From positions 558,001-622,000 of the forward strand of contig CAWEBQ010000002.1 of NCBI GenBank assembly GCA_963807385.1: a DNA stretch of 64,000 bases, given 5' to 3'. Shown in pieces: positions 59,202-64,000 of this stretch (the stretch's first letter is position 1; the number at the start of each line of letters is the position of its first letter). Source of the DNA: JBDTSW01 sp963807385 (lineage in GTDB: Bacteria; Actinomycetota; Thermoleophilia; Solirubrobacterales; 70-9). The notes under the pieces were generated by a model. It was not told the DNA's origin, did not search any database, and worked only from the letters and a program-made list of their open reading frames with translations. The position numbers and the translations under genes are program-made.

Positions 59202-60378
59202 TCAGCCCATGTGCTCGCGCATGCGCTCGACCGCCTCGGTGATGCGCTCGTCGGGCGTGGTCAGCGAGATCCGGAAGAAGCCCTCGCCGCTCGGCCCGTA
59301 CATCGAGCCCGGCGAGATGATCACGGCGGCCTCCTCCAGCGACGAGCTCCGCGAAGGATGTCGATGTATGGCCGTCCGGGACCGGCGCCCAGACGTAGAT
59401 CGTGCCCTTCGGCGCGTCAACGTCGACCCCGATCTCGCGCAGCGCGTTCGACGACGAGGTCGCGGCGGCGGGCGTAGATCGCGTTCATCTCCTCGACGGC
59501 TCGCGCGGGCCCTCGCAGCGCCGCGGCACCGGCGATCTGGACGGCCTCGAACAGGCCCGAGTCGACGTTGGTCTTCAGCCGCCAGTAGGACTGAGATCGC
59601 GTCGGCGTTGCCGAGGATCGCCGCGCAGCGCCAGCCGGTCATGTTGAAGCCCTTGGAGAGCGAGAAGACCTCGACGCCGACCTCCTTCGCGCCCGGCGTG
59701 GCGAGGAAGCTCGGCGCGACGTAGCCGTCGTAGGTGGTCTCCGAGTAGGCGTTGTCGTGGACGACGAGGATCTCGTGCTCGCGCGCGAGCTCGACGACCC
59801 GCTCGAAGAACCCGTCGGGCGACGATCGCCCCGGTCGGGTTGTTCGGGTAGTTGATGAACATCAGCCGCGCCCTGGCGAGGTCGTCCGGCCGAGATCGCG
59901 TCGAGGTCGGGCGCGAAGCCCGAGCTCGGGGACCAGCGGGAGCAGCACGGCCTCGGCGCCGGCGAGCAGCGGGCCGCCGGTGTAGACGGGGTAGCCGGGG
60001 TCGGAGGCCAGCGCGACGTCGCCCGGGTCGAGGAAGGCGAAGCAGAGGTTGTAGATGCACTCCTTGGCGCCGATCGCCGGGATCACCTCGCTCTCCGGGT
60101 CGATCTCGACGCCGAAGCGCCGATCGTAGAAGCGCGCGAGCGCCTCGCGGAACTCGGCGCCGGCCGCGGTTCGACGGGTAGTTGTGGGTGCCCGGGTCGG
60201 CCACGGCCTCCTGCATCGCCTCGACGACGTAGGGGAAGGTCGGCGTGTCGGGGTCGCCGATGCCGAGGCTGATCACGTCGATCCCGGCCGCCTTCTTGTC
60301 GGCGACCTTGCGCTCCAGCTCGGCGAACATGTACGGCGGGATCGCCTCGAGGCGCTTGGAGGGATCGGTCAGGGCCAT
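59202..60378 (-). CDS. Class I/II PLP aminotransferase (LL-diaminopimelate aminotransferase-like), frame-disrupted
   Basis: PLP aminotransferase, about 385 residues when frames are joined. Readable blocks in different frames are ISLGIGDPDTPTFPYVV, VIPAIGAKECIYNLCFAFLDPGD, MFINYPNNPTGAIV, the PLP Lys in EVFSLSKGFNMTGWR, and a C-terminal FFRISLTTPDERI. At least seven one-base shifts are needed, near 59340, 59450, 59594, 59818, 59890, 59920 and 60165. Nearly all are insertions. The neighbour dapF suggests a role in lysine/diaminopimelate synthesis, but an aspartate-type enzyme is possible. TAGCCT lies 9 nt before the ATG. Confidence 0.75.
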
Positions 60379-60409
60379 GGGCGGGGCAGGCTAGCGGCGG
60401 AGGCGGCCG

Positions 60410-61265
60410 TCAGGCGTCCTCGAGCGAACTCGACCAGCTCGGGCGAGAGCTCGCCGGCGTAGACGGGCTCGGCCCATGCCGATCGAGGCGTCACGTCGAG
60501 GTCGTCGGTGATCTCGACCTTCAGCTCGCCCCCGTCGAGCTCGACCGTGATCGGGCTCGTGGCGCCCCCGCAGGAACGCGGCGACCGCGGCGCCGCTGGC
60601 GCCGGTGCCGGAGGAGAGCGTCTCCCCCACCCCGCGCTCGAAGATCCGTGCTCGCACCGTCGAGCCGTCGGCCGCCGAGAACGAGACGTTGGTCCGGTTC
60701 GGGAAGAGCCCCGTGTTCCTTCGATCCCCGGCCCGAACTCGGCGAGGTCGAGGCGCTCGAGGCCGTCGGCGACCTCGATCGCGCACTGCGGGTTGCCGAC
60801 CGAGACGTGCTGGAAGGCCCACTCCGCCCCGCCGAGCGACACCCTGCCCGCCCCGTCCGGCGGCCCCGACGGGAAGTCCTCGGAGCGGTCGACGTCGCCC
60901 TCCCGATGGCCATCGATGCGGTCCCCGGGCCGATGATCGTCGGAGTCACCTCGGCCGGCCTTCGTGATGATCGAGAAGGTCGTCCTCGTCGGTCCAGCCG
61001 TTGCGAGCGCAGGTAGAGCACCGCCTCGCGCGCGCCGTTGCCGGACAGCTCGGCCTCCGAGCCGTCCGGATTGAAGATCCGTAGCTCGGCGACGTACCTC
61101 GGGTCGCTCGCCGTGTCGAGAGCAGCAGGATCCCGTCGGAGCCGACGCCGAAGTGCGGGTCGCAGAGGCGGCTGGATCCGCGCTCGGCGTGAGCTCCCAG
61201 GGAAGCTCGTCGCGCTCGACGATCACGTAGTCGTTGCCCAGCGCCTGCCACTTCTCGAACTGCAT
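60410..61265 (-). CDS. dapF: Diaminopimelate epimerase, frame-disrupted
   Basis: Interconverts LL- and meso-diaminopimelate, needed for lysine and peptidoglycan. Readable blocks are FEKWQALGNDYVIVERDEL, LCDPHFGVGSDGILL (first catalytic-Cys region), FNPDGSEAELSGNGAR spread over frames, VSVGNPQCAIEV, and GETLSSGTGASGAAVAAF with the second catalytic Cys region altered to SSGTG. About ten one-base shifts are needed. With shifts the gene most simply ends ELVEFLEDA at 60410. Restored length would be about 283 residues, normal for the family. Confidence 0.75.
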
Positions 61266-61273
61266 CGCGCGGC

Positions 61274-62181
61274 TCAGTCTCTCAGGTGCCGACGCAGGGC
61301 GAGGGCCTCGGGCCGCCACCTCCGCGTCCGAGCGCTCGCCTGCGCTCGATCGTCTCGACCCCCGGCATCTTGCGCATCCAGGTGAGCTGGCGGCGCGCGT
61401 AGGCTCGCTGGGCGGACTTCATCGCGCTCGACGTCGCCCGCGAGCAGCTCGCTCGAAGCCGATCGCCGCCCGGGCGGTGCGCGAGGCGCCGGCCGCATCG
61501 GCCGCACGCACCTCGTCCGCGGCCCCGCCCTCGATCATCGCATCGACCCGCGCATCGATCCGCGCGGCGAGCGCGTCGCGCTCGACCGTCAGGCCGACCA
61601 GGTGCGTCGGATGGCGGGTGTTCTCCGTCCACAGCCCCTCGCTGGATGGCGTGCGGGTCGATCCCCAGCCGCGTGCAGCTCGCTCAGGCGGGCGATCCGC
61701 TTGCGGTCGTTGGGGTGAACGCCGGCCGCCAGATCATCGGCCGAGCTCGGCGTGGAGCGCATCCGGGCCGCGGGCCTCGAGGTCCGCCTCGACCTCGGCA
61801 CGGACCTCGGCGGGCACCGGCGGGCGCAGCTCGAGCTCGGCGAGCGCGGCGCGCAGGTAGAGCCCGGTGCCGCCGACCACGATCGGGCGGCGTCCGGCCT
61901 CCAGCAGCGCAGTCGATCTCACGGTGGGCGAGCCCGGCGTAGCGGCCCGCGCTGAACTCCTCCGTGACGGGGACGAACGCCGAGCAGGCGGTGCTCGAGC
62001 CGCTCCTGCTCGGCCGGTCGTCGGCCGCGCCGCTCAGGACCTCGAGCCCTTCGTAGACCTGGATCGAGTCGCAGTTGACCGCGACCGGGTCCTCTCCGCG
62101 CTCGCGCAGGAGCTCGGCCAGCTCGATGGCGACCCCCGTCTTGCCCACCGCGGTCGGGCCGAAGATCGCGAGAACCTCCAC
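61274..62181 (-). CDS. miaA: tRNA dimethylallyltransferase, frame-disrupted
   Basis: Adds a dimethylallyl group to A37 of tRNAs that read U-starting codons. Readable blocks are the P-loop FGPTAVGKTGVAIELA, VNCDSIQVYEGLEVL, VPVTEEFSAGRYAG, VVGGTGLYLRAALA, LWTENTRHP-type sequence and RRQLTWMRKM near the end. About ten one-base shifts are needed between 61300 and 62015. Restored length would be about 300 residues. GTG start, 19 nt after miaB. Product and that of miaB act one after the other on the same base. Confidence 0.75.
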
Positions 62182-62200
62182 GGTGGCCCGGACGAGGCGC

Positions 62201-63532
62201 TTAGGCGACGCGGCTGAGCAGCCGCTCCTGGCCGCTCAGCGTCTCGAGGTCGCCGCCTCGATCTCGACCTCGACGATCTCGCCCGGCCCGGCGGTGCCGT
62301 CGAAGTTGACGGTCTTGTTGTGGCGGGTGCGGCCGCGCAGGCGCGCCGGGTCGGTGCGGCTGGGGCCCTCGACCAGCACCTCGACCGTCCGGCCGACGAA
62401 ACGCTGTGCCCGCGCCTTGCGCGCGGCGCTGCACCAGCTCCACCAGCCGCTCCATCCGCTCGACCTTGACCGGCGTGCGGAAGCTGCTCGGGCAGATCTC
62501 GCGGCCTCGGTACCGCGGCGCGGCGAGAAGACGAAGGTGAAGGCACCGTCGTAGCCGACCTCGTCGACGACCTCGAGCGTCTCCGCGAAGTCCTCCTCGG
62601 TCTCGCCGGGAAAGCCGACGATGATGTCGGTCGTGAGCGCGCAGTCCGGAACGTGCTCGCGGATCAGGGCGACCCGGTCGAGGTAGCGCTCGCGGTTGTA
62701 GGTGCGCCGCATGCGCTTCAGGACCGTGCTGGAGCCGGACTGCAGCGGCAGGTGGATGTGCTCGCAGAGCGACGGGCAGCTCCGCGTGCGCGCGGATCAC
62801 GTCCTCGCGCATGTCCTTCGGGTGCGGGCTCGTGTAGCGGATGCGCTCGATCCCGTCGACCGCGTCGACCCGCGTGAGCAGCTCGGAGAAGCGGATCCGA
62901 ACGTCCTCGGGCAGGTCGCGACCGTAGCTGTTCACGTTCTGGCCCAGCAGCGTCACCTCGCGCACGCCGTCGGCCGCCAGCCGCTCGACCTCGGCGATGC
63001 AGCTCGTCCGGGGTCGCGGCTCTCCTCGCGACCGCGGGTCGAGGGGACGATGCAGTACGAGCAGGCGCAGTTGCAGCCCTGCGAGATCTGCAGCCAGCCC
63101 TGGAACTCGCGCTCGCGCTTGGTCGGCAGGTGGCCGGAGAAGTCCTCGAACTCGAAGTAGCCCTGGGCGGTCAGCGAGTCGGAGGTGAGGAACTCGGCCA
63201 GCCGGTGGATCTGACCGGGGCCGAAGGCGACGTCGACGAACGGGAAGCGCTCGAAGACCTCGTCCTTCACCGACTGCGCCCAGCAGCCGCCGACGCCGAC
63301 GATCCGCTCCGGATCCTCGGACTTCAGGCGCTTGGCCTCGCCGAGATGGGCGATGAAGCGGCTGTCGGCCGACTCGCGGATCGAGCAGGTGTTGAACAGG
63401 ATCAGGTCGGCCTGCGCCACGCTCCTCGCACTCCCGGTAGCCGAGCGAGTCGAGCATCCCCTTCATCCGCTCGGAGTCGTGCTCGTTCATCTGACACCCG
63501 AAGGTGGTGACGTGGAATGCCTTGCCGCTCAC
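62201..63532 (-). CDS. miaB: tRNA methylthiotransferase MiaB, frame-disrupted
   Basis: Radical-SAM enzyme that adds the methylthio group to i6A37 of tRNA, after MiaA. Readable blocks are TFGCQMNEHDSERM (first cluster Cys), LFNTCSIRESAD, GVGGCWAQ, the radical-SAM CNCACSYCIVPSTRG, VTLLGQNVNSYG, TTDIIVGFPGETEEDF and a TRAM-like end. About seven one-base shifts are needed between 62250 and 63425. Start is the GTG at 63532, 7 nt behind TACAAT on the minus strand. Restored length about 440 residues. Confidence 0.78.
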   Translation of the reverse strand: MSGKAFHVTTFGCQMNEHDSERMKGMLDSLGYRECEERGAGRPDPVQHLLDPRVGRQPLHRPSRRGQAPEVRGSGADRRRRRLLGAVGEGRGLRALPVRRRRLRPRSDPPAGRVPHLRLADRPGLLRVRGLLRPPADQARARVPGLAADLAGLQLRLLVLHRPLDPRSRGEPRPRTSCIAEVERLAADGVREVTLLGQNVNSYGRDLPEDVRIRFSELLTRVDAVDGIERIRYTSPHPKDMREDVIRAHAELPVALRAHPPAAAVRLQHGPEAHAAHLQPRALPRPGRPDPRARSGLRAHDRHHRRLSRRDRGGLRGDARGRRRGRLRRCLHLRLLAAPRYRGREICPSSFRTPVKVERMERLVELVQRRAQGAGTAFRRPDGRGAGRGPQPHRPGAPARPHPPQQDRQLRRHRRAGRDRRGRDRGGDLETLSGQERLLSRVA

Positions 63533-63539
63533 AGGCTCG

Positions 63540-63563
63540 ATTGTAGGTCGCGGGCGATAGCGT
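63540..63563. promoter_or_regulatory. Divergent promoter region between miaB and enoyl-CoA hydratase
   Basis: A minus-strand TACAAT (63540-63545) lies 7 nt before the miaB GTG, and a plus-strand TAGCGT (63558-63563) lies 6 nt before the ATG at 63570. The start codons are 37 nt apart. Confidence 0.55.
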
Positions 63564-63569
63564 CCGTAC

Positions 63570-64000
63570 ATGGATTACGAGACGCTCAGCTACGAGACCG
63601 ATGACCACGTGACCGTCCTCACCTACGACCGCCCGGAGCAGCGGAACGCGGTCTCACGGCAGATGAACACCGAGCTACACCACGCGTGGCGCCGTTTCCG
63701 CGACGACCCGGACGGCTTCGTGCTGGTGATCACGGGGAGGGGCGACGCGTTCTGCGCCGGCTGGGACCTGGCTGACGCCGCGGAGACCGAGATGGGCGAC
63801 TGGGACGAGATGCGCACCACGGTGATGAACTCGCCCGGCGACTGCGGGTACTCGCGGCGGGTCGACGTCTTCAAGCCGGTGATCGCCGCGGTCAACGGCT
63901 GGGCGGTCGCGGCCGGCCTCGAGAACGCGCTGCTCGCCGACATCCGGATCGTCGCTGAGAACGCCATCTTCGGGGCGCTCGAGCGGCGCTGGAACATCGT
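63570..64000 (+). CDS. Enoyl-CoA hydratase/isomerase family protein, 3' end cut by window
   Basis: Crotonase-fold enzyme; 143 codons are present and the frame is open to the window end. Visible are the opening TVLTYDRPEQRNAVSRQM, the first oxyanion segment TGRGDAFCAGWDLADA near residue 60 and the second VNGWAVAAGLENALLADIR near 111, followed by FGALERRWNIV, where the Glu is in the usual place. The missing part includes the second catalytic Glu region, so hydratase and isomerase cannot be told apart. ATG start 6 nt behind TAGCGT. No indels are seen here, unlike in the adjacent miaB. Confidence 0.9.
   Translation, partial: MDYETLSYETDDHVTVLTYDRPEQRNAVSRQMNTELHHAWRRFRDDPDGFVLVITGRGDAFCAGWDLADAAETEMGDWDEMRTTVMNSPGDCGYSRRVDVFKPVIAAVNGWAVAAGLENALLADIRIVAENAIFGALERRWNI

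Noticed and set aside
61264..61290. Possible third copy of the dispersed hairpin at the miaA stop (GGCACCTGA on the minus strand)
   Set aside because: Only one arm is present, no complementary arm lies 17 nt away, and the outer helix is missing. The bases are the end of miaA (His-Leu-Arg-Asp codons), so chance is sufficient.
59202..63532. Classifying the aminotransferase, dapF, miaA and miaB as pseudogenes
   Set aside because: All motifs survive, indels are nearly all single-base and context-biased, and the genes are normally essential or highly conserved. Sequence error explains this better.

Overview
The window is a gene-dense, very GC-rich (roughly 70 percent) bacterial chromosome segment with 67 protein genes, no rRNA, tRNA, CRISPR array or recognisable transposon, and no gene-free gap longer than about 225 bases. 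Gene content points to a deep-branching high-GC actinobacterium, most likely class Thermoleophilia (inference): SepF, YggT and PgeF in a division cluster, a FHA gene next to a MerR gene as in the Mycobacterium garA region, MurT/GatD, DUF2277, DUF3052, a wax-ester/DGAT acyltransferase, a SigB/F-type sigma factor, and the non-mevalonate genes dxr and ispG.

Layout. 1-3.9 kb: histidine genes hisD-hisB-hisH-hisA-(small orf)-hisF. 3.9-5.4 kb: a membrane-anchored PQQ-type beta-propeller on the minus strand. 5.5-11 kb: a CCA/poly(A)-polymerase-like gene, pgeF, yggS, sepF, proC, yggT, lspA, rluD. 11-19 kb: rpsB-tsf-pyrH-frr-uppS-cdsA, then nfo on the other strand, then dxr-rseP. rseP carries a single -1 frameshift at a run of six G. 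19-25 kb: acyl-CoA synthetase, small membrane protein, ispG, proS, pgsA. 25-28.7 kb: a strong promoter drives a short RsiG-like protein (candidate c-di-GMP-binding anti-sigma factor), a zinc-ribbon/FHA protein and a MerR regulator, followed by SRPBCC and alkyl-DHAP-synthase-like genes. 28.7-42.8 kb: envelope and metabolic genes, including an MMPL-like transporter, thioesterase, NAD synthetase, GH3 enzyme, K+-channel-like protein, Tat-exported multicopper oxidase with a cupredoxin, ChbG-type deacetylase, wax-ester synthase, CcdA, thioredoxin-TPR and YqgE. 43-45 kb: a SigF-type sigma factor facing a two-domain RsbW-like protein. 47-53.4 kb: a lipid-kinase-like gene, then murT and gatD, split by a four-gene cassette (sulfotransferase, glycosyltransferase, sulfotransferase, methyltransferase). 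53.5-58.8 kb: an aromatic hydroxylase, dut, hflX, a GH114-like secreted protein and a sugar-nucleotide-type epimerase. 58.8-63.5 kb, minus strand: ridA, an aminotransferase, dapF, miaA, miaB. The last gene is an enoyl-CoA hydratase cut by the window end.

Two general features stand out. First, most genes that open a transcription unit have a TANNNT -10 hexamer 5-9 nt before the start codon and no Shine-Dalgarno, which implies mainly leaderless transcripts. Genes inside units usually start on ATGA/GTGA/TTGA overlaps with the previous stop. At two divergent gene pairs the opposing -10 hexamers share one TA step. Second, a structured hairpin of about 51 nt occurs twice, both times between convergent genes, with a compensatory base-pair change. 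In one copy its arms supply the last two codons and stop of both genes.

Data quality caution: 59.3-63.4 kb holds more than 25 single-base indels that break four normally essential genes while leaving every motif readable in some frame. The rest of the window has one clear case (rseP). Sequence error is more likely than gene decay there. Assignments rest on reading the translated sequence and on family knowledge; no database search was possible.
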